39,592 nt of DNA from Subtercola vilae. Its GTDB lineage: Bacteria; Actinomycetota; Actinomycetes; Actinomycetales; Microbacteriaceae. A program made the translations under genes and the position numbers. The notes under the pieces were generated by a model. The model searched no databases, was not told the DNA's origin, and was given only the letters and a program-made list of their open reading frames with translations. Positions 9,143 through 17,524 of the stretch are shown here, piece by piece. The first letter of the stretch is position 1; every line of letters starts with the position of its first letter. The stretch is from positions 1 through 39,592 of the forward strand of contig NZ_QYRT01000036.1 of the NCBI RefSeq assembly GCF_004923255.1, read 5' to 3'.

Positions 9143-10510
9143 TTACGCGGCGGGGCCTGCCATCAGCGTGACACTGACGCTCTGGCTCGCACCTGACGCG
9201 TCGGTATACGTGATCTTCACCGTGTCGCCCGGGTTGTACGAGGCGAGCGTGCTGGTCAGAGCGGTTCCGCTGGCGATCGAGGTACCGTCGACAGCCGTGA
9301 TGGTGTCGCCCGCGACGAGGCCTGCGGTTGCGGCAGGAGTGCCGTCGATGACGCCGGCCACGACCGCGCCGGCTACCGTGCTGGTGCCCGTGCTGCCGCC
9401 GCCGGTCGAACCGCGTGAGCTGCCGCCGAGGCCCGAGCTGCTGGAGTCAGTGCCGACCTCGATGCCGAGGAACGCCGGGTAGCCGAGACTGACGTTCGTG
9501 TTCTCCTGGCCCGAGTCGATCTGCTTCGCGATACCGATCGCCGTGCTGATGGGGATGGCGAACCCGGTCACGTTCGCCGTTCCGCTCGAGGCAGCCGTGT
9601 CGATGCCGATCACTTCGCCCTGCGCGTCGTAAAGAGGGCCGCCCGAGTCGCCGGCCTGAATGTCGGCGGCGATCTGAATCATGCCGCTCAGCGTCTCGCC
9701 CGCCGAGCTGCCCTCGGCCTGGGTGGTGACCGACTGGTTCACCGCGGTGACGGTGCCGGCCGCGGCCGACAGCGAGCCGGTGCCCCCGGCGTTGCCGACA
9801 CCGGTGACCGCGTCACCCGCTGCGACGGTGCCTGAGGTGTCGAGCTTTGCGGTGGTGAGACCGGATGCCCCGTCAAGCTTCAGCACCGCGACATCGTCTT
9901 TGACATCGGTACCCACCACGGTTGCCGTGTAGGTCTTGCCCGTCGTGGCGATGGTCACACTGATGCTCGTGGCACCTTCGACGACGTGATTGTTGGTGAG
10001 GATCTCGCCGTCGGCGGTCAGGATGATGCCGGTTCCGGCCGCTTCGGCGTTCTGGTAGGCGAGTTTGGTGTCGATCAACACGACTCCGGCGCCCTGCGCC
10101 TCGGTGGCCGCCGTTGCCGCTGTTGTCGATGAGCCGGTGCTGGTCGATCCACCGCCGGTGTTGCCGCTGCCGGTCGATCCGCTGCCGGTCGAACCGCCGC
10201 GGCCGTTGCGGTAGCCGGGAACGGTGGTGGTGCCCGACGACGAACCGCCGCCGATGCTGCTGCCGCCGCCGAGTGAGCTCGACGAGCCGGTGCTGGTCGA
10301 CGTCGACGCACCGGCCAGAGCGTGCAGCACGACGGGAACGCCGGTGGCCATGGTGACTCCGACGCTCGTGCAGGCCACGGCGATCGCCGCTGCCGTTGCC
10401 CCGAGAATCAAAAAGTTGCGGGGGCGCCACACGCCCCGCTTCGTGACGGGCAGCGCTTCGGGGGCGGGCTGCTCAGGGTCGAACTGCTGGTCGGACTGCG
10501 GGGTGGTCAT
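9143..10510 (-). CDS. membrane-anchored trypsin-like serine protease with PDZ domain (HtrA/DegP-like)
   Basis: A 455-residue envelope protease. A proline-rich cytoplasmic start is followed by a transmembrane helix (residues about 30-60, FLILGATAAAIAVACTSVGV). An extended Gly/Ser/Thr linker comes next, then the protease domain. Catalytic residues are visible as TNNHVVEG (His), DVKDDVAVLKL (Asp) and GDSGGPLYD (Ser). The C-terminal PDZ domain contains VIDGTPAATAGLVAGDTITA. The family degrades or chaperones misfolded exported proteins. I start at ATG 10510 (MTTPQSDQQ) because GAGAGGAAG precedes it; the frame extends 7 codons further. It is divergent from the coiled-coil gene at 10769. Confidence 0.92.
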   Translation of the reverse strand: MTTPQSDQQFDPEQPAPEALPVTKRGVWRPRNFLILGATAAAIAVACTSVGVTMATGVPVVLHALAGASTSTSTGSSSSLGGGSSIGGGSSSGTTTVPGYRNGRGGSTGSGSTGSGNTGGGSTSTGSSTTAATAATEAQGAGVVLIDTKLAYQNAEAAGTGIILTADGEILTNNHVVEGATSISVTIATTGKTYTATVVGTDVKDDVAVLKLDGASGLTTAKLDTSGTVAAGDAVTGVGNAGGTGSLSAAAGTVTAVNQSVTTQAEGSSAGETLSGMIQIAADIQAGDSGGPLYDAQGEVIGIDTAASSGTANVTGFAIPISTAIGIAKQIDSGQENTNVSLGYPAFLGIEVGTDSSSSGLGGSSRGSTGGGSTGTSTVAGAVVAGVIDGTPAATAGLVAGDTITAVDGTSIASGTALTSTLASYNPGDTVKITYTDASGASQSVSVTLMAGPAA

Positions 10511-10682
10511 GGCTTCCTCTCGGCGCCCCAACTGGGCTAGAACCAGATAAGCCCCCGAACTTATGGAGAAGCTATGAACCGGAATCGGGTTAGCTGGGAG
10601 TGGCCGGTGGGAGTGCTGAGAAGCATCCGAAGCTCAACGCACGCTGAGGGTTCGCCACAAAGCGACGTCTGGGTTCTTTCGG

Positions 10683-10710
10683 TTGATCGATCAGCCCCGG
10701 CGGTTAAGAT
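10683..10710 (+). promoter_or_regulatory. sigma70-like promoter of the coiled-coil gene
   Basis: TTGATC (10683-10688), a 16-base spacer and TAAGAT (10705-10710) make a good -35/-10 pair. The predicted start of transcription is near 10717, about 50 bases before the ATG at 10769. The -35 lies within the perfect palindrome TGATCGATCA (10684-10693), a possible operator. Confidence 0.55.
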
Positions 10711-10768
10711 TGGGGCAGGGCAGACCACAGCCCACCCCTGTCGACGTATCGAAGCCACGAGGAGCACC

Positions 10769-12715
10769 ATGACTGACGATTCGACCACACGACCGCACGA
10801 CGAGGCCGAAGACGGCACCCCCGGCGAAGGTGCGTTCGCGGGGCCCGTATACGCTGGGCCGGTGTCGGCTTCGACGCACCTGTCGGCGAGCACGGGCACC
10901 GGAGTGTCAGCCTCTGATGCCGACCAGGCCCAGGGGGCTCCGGAGGCCCTGCCTCCGAGCTCCGCCCGGTCAGAGACCGGGTACGTGCTCACGCGGCGCG
11001 ACCGCACCGCCATCACTTTCGTCGACTGGGCCGTGAAGCTCGGCACACCCGAATTCCAGGCGCACTACCGCCCGGTCACCGACGAGCTCTTCACTCACCA
11101 CTTCATCGACCCCACCGCGAAGCCGGCCTTCGTGCCGCCGGCACTCGTCAGCGTGCAGCAACTCGACGCCGACAGCGACCCGCTGGAGATCATCCGGTCG
11201 CACGTCGCACTGGTGGTCGATGACCGTGAGGCTCGTGACAAGGCCCGCATCGAGACCACGGCCCAGTTCGAAGAGAGCCAGCGGGTGCTCAGCGAGCTGC
11301 GCGCCTATGTGGCCGGCCTCGAAGGCGACCTGGCCGAAACCACCGACAAACTTCAGGCAGCCGACCAGCAGGTCGCCGTGCTCACCGGCCGCCTCGAAAC
11401 GGAGATCTCGGGGCTGCACTCGCGACACGCGGCTGAACTGGCCGACACGGCCGCTGCCCACGAATCGACGCTCGCCGAACTCACCGCAGAGCGAGACACC
11501 TCGGTCAACGAACTGGCTGCCCAACGCGACCAGGCGATTGCCGAGCTCACCGCAGAACGCGATGCAGAGGTGGGCGCGCTTCGCGGCCAGCTCGAGACCG
11601 ACAGCACAGCTCAGCGCGGCGAGCACGAAGCCGACATCGCGCGACTGCTCGGCGAGCACACGGCAGCAGTGGGCGCTCTCGTGGCCGGCCACCAGAGCGC
11701 AGTCGACGAGGCCGATGCGCGGCACGCCGAGGCGGTGGCAGAGCTCGAGACGGCTCACGCCGAACAGATCGCCGACCTGCAGCAGCAGCTCGCGGCATCC
11801 GTTACCCTCGTCGAAACCACCACGGCCCAGCTGAAAGAGGCCAGACTCTCGACCGGCTCGCTCACGGCCCAGCGCGACCGGGCCATCGCCGAGGGCTCCG
11901 AATGGCGCAACCGGCTGCAGCAGACGGTCGCTGCCCTCGCCACGACCATCGACGTCGGCGAATGGTCGATCGACAGCTCACCGGATGCCCGGCTCATCGA
12001 ATTCGTCGAGCAGTCGCAGCTCGCCCTCACAAGCGGGCTGGAGTCGGCGCGGTCGACCCTCGATGAGATCGAAGAGGTTGCCACCTCGCAGCTCGTCGAC
12101 GAGTCAGAGACCAGCGACTATGCCATTGGCGCGAACGACGCGGCCGTGCTCATCCTGAACGCGCTGTACGGCGGGGCTCCCGACGAGGGTGAAGAGGTCG
12201 ACGGTGAGGCAACCGCTGGTGGTGACAGCGGTTCGGCTGACGCCGCCGGCACCACGGCGGCCAGCGGCGAAGGCGGTCGCGGTTCGGTGAGCGACGGCGT
12301 TGGCATCGGAGGCAGTGACGGCACCAGCCCGGGCAACGGCAGCGCTGCTGCAGTCGATGGTGACGACGACGCGGCCGCCCGAGGCGCCGACACCGTCGTC
12401 GTCACGACGGTGATGGCCGGCGGCGTGAACGGGCCGCGCGACGGGTACCGCTCCGGCGCACGCCCAGATGGTGTCTCCTCTGTCATCCGTCGCCGCAGCA
12501 CAGACGACCTCGACGGGCTCGAAGCAATCGAGTCGGCCCTCGCCGACGACGACGCGGTGACGCTCGCTGAGATCGAGGAATCCGATGCCGAGTTCGAGGC
12601 CGGGCTCGGGGGCGAGGTCGACGTGGAGTTCGAGAACGAACCCGACCGCGCGGCCGGGCGCGGCAACCGCGGCGCAGACACCGGGGCGGCGGCCGAGGCT
12701 CGCCGGGCATCCTGA
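10769..12715 (+). CDS. large coiled-coil acidic protein of unknown function
   Basis: I do not recognise this 648-residue protein. It has an acidic disordered start (residues 1-70), then a short folded block (RTAITFVDWAVKLGTPEFQA, HFIDPTAKPAFVPPALVSVQ). A long heptad coiled coil follows from about 145 to 440 with near-repeats of ELTAERD and LAAQRD-type segments (STLAELTAERDTSVNELAAQ, RDQAIAELTAERDAEVGALR). The C-terminal 200 residues are Gly/Asp/Glu-rich and disordered. It has no signal peptide or transmembrane segment, so it is probably cytoplasmic. A scaffold, polarity or chromosome-associated role is possible but unproven. The start is set by CGAGGAG before the ATG at 10769; the frame is open back to 10574. 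The S4-domain gene follows 24 bases downstream and may share its transcript. Confidence 0.8.
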   Translation: MTDDSTTRPHDEAEDGTPGEGAFAGPVYAGPVSASTHLSASTGTGVSASDADQAQGAPEALPPSSARSETGYVLTRRDRTAITFVDWAVKLGTPEFQAHYRPVTDELFTHHFIDPTAKPAFVPPALVSVQQLDADSDPLEIIRSHVALVVDDREARDKARIETTAQFEESQRVLSELRAYVAGLEGDLAETTDKLQAADQQVAVLTGRLETEISGLHSRHAAELADTAAAHESTLAELTAERDTSVNELAAQRDQAIAELTAERDAEVGALRGQLETDSTAQRGEHEADIARLLGEHTAAVGALVAGHQSAVDEADARHAEAVAELETAHAEQIADLQQQLAASVTLVETTTAQLKEARLSTGSLTAQRDRAIAEGSEWRNRLQQTVAALATTIDVGEWSIDSSPDARLIEFVEQSQLALTSGLESARSTLDEIEEVATSQLVDESETSDYAIGANDAAVLILNALYGGAPDEGEEVDGEATAGGDSGSADAAGTTAASGEGGRGSVSDGVGIGGSDGTSPGNGSAAAVDGDDDAAARGADTVVVTTVMAGGVNGPRDGYRSGARPDGVSSVIRRRSTDDLDGLEAIESALADDDAVTLAEIEESDAEFEAGLGGEVDVEFENEPDRAAGRGNRGADTGAAAEARRAS

Positions 12716-12739
12716 ACCGGGTGGTGACCCTCGCGAACC

Positions 12740-13111
12740 ATGGCTGACCTGACCAGTGCGCGCGTCGACAGTTGGGCGTGGGCGGTGCGGTTGTTCAAGA
12801 CGCGCTCGGCCGCGACGGCGGCGTGCCGGGCCGGGCATGTGAAGGTGAACGGCGATCGGTCGAAGGCCGCCCAGACGGTGAAGACCGGCGACGAGGTGCG
12901 TATTCGGGTCGATGGGTTCGACAAGATCGTCGTGGTGAGTCGGCTGGTCGTGAAGCGCGTGGGCGCAACGGTGGCCGCGGAGTGTTTCACCGATCTGACT
13001 CCCCCGCCGCCGCCCCGCGAGACGGTGGCGCTCGTGGCGACGCGGGATCGCGGGGCCGGGCGCCCCACCAAGCGGGAGCGCCGCGAGCTCGACGATCTGC
13101 GCGGGCGTTAG
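12740..13111 (+). CDS. S4-domain RNA-binding protein (Hsp15-like)
   Basis: A 123-residue basic protein. The S4 RNA-binding domain occupies residues about 7-70 (RVDSWAWAVRLFKTRSAATA, AGHVKVNGDRSK, KTGDEVRIR). A basic tail follows (RDRGAGRPTKRERRELDD). This matches the Hsp15/HslR group, which in E. coli binds stalled 50S subunits carrying nascent chains. It begins 24 bases after the coiled-coil gene. Its TAG stop (13109-13111) directly abuts the stop of the convergent gene on the other strand, with no intergenic terminator. Confidence 0.88.
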   Translation: MADLTSARVDSWAWAVRLFKTRSAATAACRAGHVKVNGDRSKAAQTVKTGDEVRIRVDGFDKIVVVSRLVVKRVGATVAAECFTDLTPPPPPRETVALVATRDRGAGRPTKRERRELDDLRGR

Positions 13112-14068
13112 CTAGTCGGCGAGGCCCGAGGCGTTGTCGGGCTGCACCGCGCGTGCCTGGGCGATCGCGTCGAGCACCCGGGCGCGCAACACGTTCGACC
13201 GGGCAGCGAAGACCTTCTGCCTCGCGGCGTAGACCGCTTTGCCCTCGCGGGTTTCGATCTGCACGGCTTCGAGCCCGAACTGCGACACATCGTACGGTGA
13301 CGCCTGCATGTCGAGCTGACGGATGTCGCGAGCGAGCTCGAAGCAGTCGAGCAGCAGTTCACCCGACACCAGGGGGCCGAGTTTGATGGCCCACTTGTAG
13401 ACATCCATGCCGGCGTGCAGGCAGCCGGGCTGCTCGAACTGCTCCTGGTGCTCGCGCGTGGGGCTCAGATGGTTGGTTGAGAGGGCATCGGGGGTGAAGA
13501 ACCGAAAGGCGTCGAAGTGCGAGCACGCGATGCGGTTCGATTCGACCACCTCGTCGGTCGCCGCGGCGCTGAGCCGCAGCGGAATCGACTCGTGCCGCAC
13601 CTCGCCCTCGGCGACCTTGTAGACCATCGCCCACTCGTGCAGCCCGAAGCACGCGAACTGGGCCGGCCGAGCGGCGGTCTGCGACAATATGCGTTCGACA
13701 AAACCGATCAACGAAGGCTTAGCCTCGAGAAACGCTGTGGCGTCGACGACGACTCCCCCGCCCTCGGGGGCGTACCAGCGCCAGGTTGCCCGTTCGAACT
13801 CCTGCACGCCATCGAGCACGACTCCGGCGCCGGGGTGCCAGCGCCTCAGCAGCGACGGCTTGTACGGGTAGTAGGTGAACAGAAAGTCATCGACCGGATG
13901 CTGCTCCCCCGTCGCCCGCCGCGATCGCCACCCCGCCGTGAACTCGTCGGCCCGCTCCTGGTGGGCGGCCTCGCGTGCGCGCCAGTCGTCGAGCGTCAAC
14001 GTCTTAGCCTGCTCCTGTGCGCGCGTCACCCCGTGCGCGACGGTCGGGGTCAGGATGCTCGAAGCCAT
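13112..14068 (-). CDS. putative 3-methyladenine DNA glycosylase-type protein (actinobacterial family)
   Basis: A 318-residue cytoplasmic protein. The stretches HPVDDFLFTYYPYKPSLLRR, RWHPGAGVVL, FACFGLHEWAMVYK, HFDAFRFFTPDA and QPGCLHAGMDVYKWAIKLGP mark an actinobacterial family that databases commonly label 3-methyladenine DNA glycosylase. I see neither the helix-hairpin-helix GPD motif of AlkA nor the MPG (AAG) motifs, so the label should be read as transferred by family name rather than shown by sequence. The several conserved His and Cys residues (HEW, CLHAG, CSHFDAF) could form a metal or active site. It starts with ATG at 14066-14068 and is convergent with the S4 gene. Confidence 0.6.
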   Translation of the reverse strand: MASSILTPTVAHGVTRAQEQAKTLTLDDWRAREAAHQERADEFTAGWRSRRATGEQHPVDDFLFTYYPYKPSLLRRWHPGAGVVLDGVQEFERATWRWYAPEGGGVVVDATAFLEAKPSLIGFVERILSQTAARPAQFACFGLHEWAMVYKVAEGEVRHESIPLRLSAAATDEVVESNRIACSHFDAFRFFTPDALSTNHLSPTREHQEQFEQPGCLHAGMDVYKWAIKLGPLVSGELLLDCFELARDIRQLDMQASPYDVSQFGLEAVQIETREGKAVYAARQKVFAARSNVLRARVLDAIAQARAVQPDNASGLAD

Positions 14069-14106
14069 ACCCCGAGCCTAGTAACCCCTCTGCCGTTTCG
14101 GTGCGG

Positions 14107-15414
14107 TCACGGCACCCGCAGCTCGCGCAGGGGGTCGCGGCGCGATGCGATCAGCGCCGGAACAGCGGCCGCGGCGAGAGCCGTCACCACGGCGAGAAGT
14201 GCGAGAGCGGCGAAGAATGCGGGCGGCGGGAGTGGGGCATCCTGAGCCGTGAGCACCAGCGAGGTGGTGACGCAGCCGAGGGTCGACCCCGCCACGGCCT
14301 GAAGACCGACCTGCGTGAGCAGAAGCTGCACGATGAGGCTTCGCGAGGCCCCGAGCGCCCGGCGACGGCCGAAGTCGCGGCGGCGCAGCAGCACCAGCGC
14401 AGAGAGAATCGCGGCGACGATCACTGCGGTCGCCGCGAAGACCGACTCTACGAGGCCCTGGCCGAAACCTCCGAGCTGTTGGCCGACCGTTGCGCGCAGC
14501 TGGGCGAGTTGCTCGCTGGTGGTGACGGTCACGGTACTGGCGTCGGTGACACCGAGCACCGAGCTCACCACGGCGGCGACACTGCCGACCTGCCGGGGGG
14601 TGGCGGCCACGACCACGAGCACGTCGACGGGTTCGGCGATGGCGGATGCCGTGGCGGGCGCGGGCGCGGTGACGGACGCGGTGACGGGTGCGGCAGCGGG
14701 CTCGGGCTCGGGTCTGGGTGCGGGCAGCGCGGTGGGCGGCGCAGCGTCGGGAGCGACGACGAAGGGCGAGGGCTGCGACGACGCAACCGAGTGCGGAACG
14801 ATAAGCAGTGGCTCGAGAAAATGGAGGTAGCCGGGCACGGGGAGAGTGGCCGCGATGTCGACACTCTGGTGATTCGCAACCGACTCGGCCGTACCGACGC
14901 GATCGGCGAAGCCGAGGGTGCGCGCGGCCAGATCCGACGCGACAGGCCCGCTGGGGTCGCCGAGAGGAGCCCAGTTCTCGGAGTACGCGGCGCGCATCGG
15001 CACTTTTGCTCCCCCGGCGAACACCGCGTTCGTCACATCATCGGCGGGGCCGAACGCCGCGACCCATTCGATTCCGTCGACGTGGGCGAGACGGGCGAGC
15101 ACCGAGGTGTCGAGCCCGGCGCCCTGTTGCGCTCGCACGACGATCGAGCGTGTTCCCGAGCTGTCGATGCTGCCGAGCACCGCGCTTTCGGTCGCGGCCG
15201 TGCGCCCGGCCGTGAGCAGCACCGTTGCGCAGAGGGCGGCGATGACACCGATCGTGAGCAGCGACCCCACTTTCTGCGAGCGGGCGCCGGCCGCTGCCTC
15301 CCTCAGCAGCGCCGCACTCTGACGCGGGGCCGTGGGGCGCAGAACCTGCGGGATCAGTGCGCCGCGACCGAGTGTGGCGCGCATCAGGCCGCGGCCGAGC
15401 ATCCGGCGCCGCAC
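14107..15414 (-). CDS. ABC transporter permease, MacB/FtsX type
   Basis: A 435-residue inner-membrane permease, last gene of the peptide-export-like operon. TM1 lies at about 50-70 (VGSLLTIGVIAALCATVLLT). An extracytoplasmic domain of about 260 residues follows, then three C-terminal TM helices (SVFAATAVIVAAILSALVLL, a segment with LLLTQVGLQAVAG, and FAALALLAVVTALAAA). RDFGRRRALGASR is the cytoplasmic loop motif of MacB/FtsX permeases. A Pro/Ala-rich insertion (around residues 225-265) interrupts the extracytoplasmic domain. The GTG start at 15414 lies one base after the ATPase stop, so the two are co-translated. By analogy with MacB-type systems it would move or release substrate at the outer membrane face rather than pump through the bilayer. 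Confidence 0.85.
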   Translation of the reverse strand: MRRRMLGRGLMRATLGRGALIPQVLRPTAPRQSAALLREAAAGARSQKVGSLLTIGVIAALCATVLLTAGRTAATESAVLGSIDSSGTRSIVVRAQQGAGLDTSVLARLAHVDGIEWVAAFGPADDVTNAVFAGGAKVPMRAAYSENWAPLGDPSGPVASDLAARTLGFADRVGTAESVANHQSVDIAATLPVPGYLHFLEPLLIVPHSVASSQPSPFVVAPDAAPPTALPAPRPEPEPAAAPVTASVTAPAPATASAIAEPVDVLVVVAATPRQVGSVAAVVSSVLGVTDASTVTVTTSEQLAQLRATVGQQLGGFGQGLVESVFAATAVIVAAILSALVLLRRRDFGRRRALGASRSLIVQLLLTQVGLQAVAGSTLGCVTTSLVLTAQDAPLPPPAFFAALALLAVVTALAAAAVPALIASRRDPLRELRVP

Positions 15415-15415
15415 G

Positions 15416-16063
15416 TCAGAGCGCCATCGTTCGATCGCATTCGGTCACCAATGAGGGGTCGTGCGTCGCCACGATGACCGTCGACCCGGCCGCGGCACGC
15501 TCGCGAAACGCCGCGAGTACGGTGTCGGCTGAGGCACGGTCGAGGTTGCCGGTGGGTTCGTCGGCGAACAGGATGCCCGGGTCGTTCATCAGCGCCCGAC
15601 AGAGCGCGATGCGCTGCGCTTGGCCGCCCGAGATCTGGCCCGGGCGATGCTCGGCACGCTGCTCGACGCCGAAACGGCTGAGCAGGTCGCGCGCATGCTG
15701 AATGCTCGCGCCGCGAGACACCCCGCGGTAGAGGCACGACTCGAGCACATTGTCGAGAACGGTGCGGCTGGCGTCGAGCGTGGCGTCTTGAAAGACGAAG
15801 CCCACCGACTCGGCGCGAAGATGAGCACGCTCGGAGTCGGGGAGCTGATCGACTCTCTCACCGCGAAAACGGATTTCACCTGCGGCCGGCCGCACCATGA
15901 GCGCCATGAGATAGAGGAGCGTCGACTTTCCGCGGCCCGACGCGCCCGTGATGGCGACGAGTTCGCCCGGCCCGAACGATGCGTTCCACTCGCTGAAGAG
16001 GGGGGCGACTGCCGGGTAGCCGAACGTCAGGCCGCGCACCTCGAGCGACGCGCCCGCGCTCAC
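15416..16063 (-). CDS. ABC transporter ATP-binding protein (LolD/MacB type)
   Basis: A 215-residue ATPase with all nucleotide-binding motifs: Walker A GASGRGKST (40-48), Q-loop VFQD (Q92), signature ISGGQAQR (144-151), Walker B ILFADEP followed by TGNLD (164-175) and switch His in ATHD (201). The TGNLD extension is typical of the LolD/MacB/FtsE group. The C-terminus is short, ending soon after the H-loop, which is compact for this family. The GTG start overlaps the stop of the peptidoglycan-binding protein gene by four bases (GTGA). It energises the permease encoded immediately downstream. Confidence 0.93.
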   Translation of the reverse strand: MSAGASLEVRGLTFGYPAVAPLFSEWNASFGPGELVAITGASGRGKSTLLYLMALMVRPAAGEIRFRGERVDQLPDSERAHLRAESVGFVFQDATLDASRTVLDNVLESCLYRGVSRGASIQHARDLLSRFGVEQRAEHRPGQISGGQAQRIALCRALMNDPGILFADEPTGNLDRASADTVLAAFRERAAAGSTVIVATHDPSLVTECDRTMAL

Positions 16064-17226
16064 GACCCACCAGCCCTGTCAGCTCTCCCAGCCCCACTAG
16101 CCCCAGCAGGCGACGGGATGCGCACGCGAAGCCCCGGGTCGATGCCCGTCACGACCGACATGCCCTGCGCCTCGGCCGCGACGGCCACGGGGTGGGTGAC
16201 GCCGGAGTCGTCGAGAACGCTGAGGGTGTGTGCGGCATCCGTTCGCAGTGCGATCGAGGGAACAATCGTGCCCCGAACGGTCGGCACCGTGATCACCGAG
16301 GCGGGTAGCAGGGTCTGCCCGCCCACCGGGATGCCGTCGCACGACGTGCCACAGACGGAGCCGCCTCCGTCGCCTGTGAGCGAGATGACAACGGTACCCG
16401 CGTCGGCGGTGCTGCGGCCGGCGGCAAGGGCATGCCAGGTGTCTCCACCGCTTCCGCTGATGTCGACACGGGTGCCGTTGGGTATGAGGGCCGATTGGCT
16501 TTCGCCGACCGGCAGAGTGAATTCTGGTACATCACCGAGGCCGAGAATGGCGGGCTCACCGCCACCGAGGGTGGCGCCCCGCCTGACGATGTCGGTCGCC
16601 AGGGCGAGTCGGGCCGGCAGGTCGGGCACGAAGACCACCTCGCCGTAGGCGACGGTTCCGCGTGCCTCGCCGCCGCTCGGTACGTTGCCGCTCAGTACGC
16701 CGCCGCTGGATACTTCTCCGCTCGCCTGCTGCCACCGTTCGATCGCATCGACGGTCACCGAATCGACAACCCCCGTGCTCGCCGACCCCGCAGGCTCGCC
16801 CGCGAAATACCCGCCGTCGGCGAGCATCGACTGGAGCTGCCGCACGTCGTCACCGGAGTCACCCGCCGTGATGGCCCGGTACGCGGGAATCTGCCCCCGC
16901 GCCGCCACCACCGGATGCTCGTCAACGGAGTACAGCCGCCCGCCCTGCGACACGGGCTGCCCAGCGACGGCGTCGACCGATGTCACGACGCCGGCAGCCT
17001 CGTTCATGGCCACCGGACTCGACGACCATTGGGCGGCCACGTTGAGGGTGAGGTGCGCACCCACCTCACCCTCAACGGCCTCGACGGTGGTGTACCCGTC
17101 ATTGGCGCCGATCGCGGGCGCCGGCAGCAGGATGGTCGCAAACGCCCACCCCGTGCCGCACACCAGCGCGGCCATCCCGAGCACCGCCACCAGAGCGGTG
17201 CGTGCCCGGGCTGCTCTGGCCGTCAC
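16060..17226 (-). CDS. membrane-fusion-like protein with peptidoglycan-binding domain
   Basis: A 388-residue exported adaptor. An N-terminal TM anchor (TALVAVLGMAALVCGTGWAF) precedes a HlyD/MacA-like beta region (VTSVDAVAGQPVSQGGRLYS). A PG_binding_1 domain follows (AGDSGDDVRQLQSMLADGGY, VTVDAIERWQQASG). The C-terminal beta-barrel parts include LIPNGTRVDISGSGGD and LLPASVITVPTVRG. Such proteins accompany MacB-type ABC transporters in Gram-positive bacteria and may dock the exporter to the cell wall. I use GTG 17226 (MTARAARARTALVAV), preceded by GGGAGGAG. It overlaps the stop of the upstream 72-residue gene as GTGA. The frame is open for 15 codons more, but those codons lie inside that gene. 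Confidence 0.85.
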   Translation of the reverse strand: MTARAARARTALVAVLGMAALVCGTGWAFATILLPAPAIGANDGYTTVEAVEGEVGAHLTLNVAAQWSSSPVAMNEAAGVVTSVDAVAGQPVSQGGRLYSVDEHPVVAARGQIPAYRAITAGDSGDDVRQLQSMLADGGYFAGEPAGSASTGVVDSVTVDAIERWQQASGEVSSGGVLSGNVPSGGEARGTVAYGEVVFVPDLPARLALATDIVRRGATLGGGEPAILGLGDVPEFTLPVGESQSALIPNGTRVDISGSGGDTWHALAAGRSTADAGTVVISLTGDGGGSVCGTSCDGIPVGGQTLLPASVITVPTVRGTIVPSIALRTDAAHTLSVLDDSGVTHPVAVAAEAQGMSVVTGIDPGLRVRIPSPAGASGAGRADRAGGS

Positions 17227-17441
17227 CGCTCCTCCCGGGCCGCCCGACGGATGATCGAGGCCAGAACCCACACCGTCTCGCTGTCGAGCTGATTCACTTC
17301 GTCGAGAACCCGCCGGTCGAACCGCCCGAGCCGCACCCCCGACTCAGCGCATGCGAGCAGCAGCGCGTCGGAGCCGAGCACCCGGCCCCGCGCACAGCTC
17401 GTCTTCACCTCGGCGAGGGTTTCGAACGGCCCCATGGGCAT
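17223..17441 (-). CDS. small protein of unknown function in the exporter operon
   Basis: A 72-residue cytoplasmic-looking protein that I cannot assign. It reads MPMGPFETLAEVKTSCARGR at the start, with a helical middle (ALLLACAESGVRLGRFDRR) and LDSETVWVLASIIRRAAREE at the end. It has no signal peptide or membrane segment. The ATG at 17441 has AAAGGAG five bases upstream, and its TGA overlaps the next gene's GTG, so it is a genuine, translationally coupled gene. By position, between the secreted peptide and the exporter genes, it could be a regulator or an immunity or maturation protein. That is inference only. Confidence 0.75.
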   Translation of the reverse strand: MPMGPFETLAEVKTSCARGRVLGSDALLLACAESGVRLGRFDRRVLDEVNQLDSETVWVLASIIRRAAREER

Positions 17442-17472
17442 ACACACTCCTTTTGTCCAGATGATCGTGAGT

Positions 17473-17510
17473 CGGGCGGTCGCCCGTCAGGCTGATGTGG
17501 GCCGGCCCAC
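17473..17510 (-). terminator. paired hairpins after the secreted-peptide gene
   Basis: Two perfect inverted repeats lie in the 83-base gap between the peptide gene and the 72-residue gene: CGGGCG-GT-CGCCCG (17473-17486) and GTGGGCCGGCCCAC (17497-17510). Neither has a U-tract. They could be an attenuator or an RNA-processing/stability element that lets the peptide message exceed that of the exporter genes. Confidence 0.5.
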
Positions 17511-17524
17511 CGCTACAGGCCCGA

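Noticed and set aside
13112-14068. Confident DNA glycosylase assignment
   Set aside because: No helix-hairpin-helix or other glycosylase active-site motif is visible; the name rests on family labelling, so confidence was lowered.
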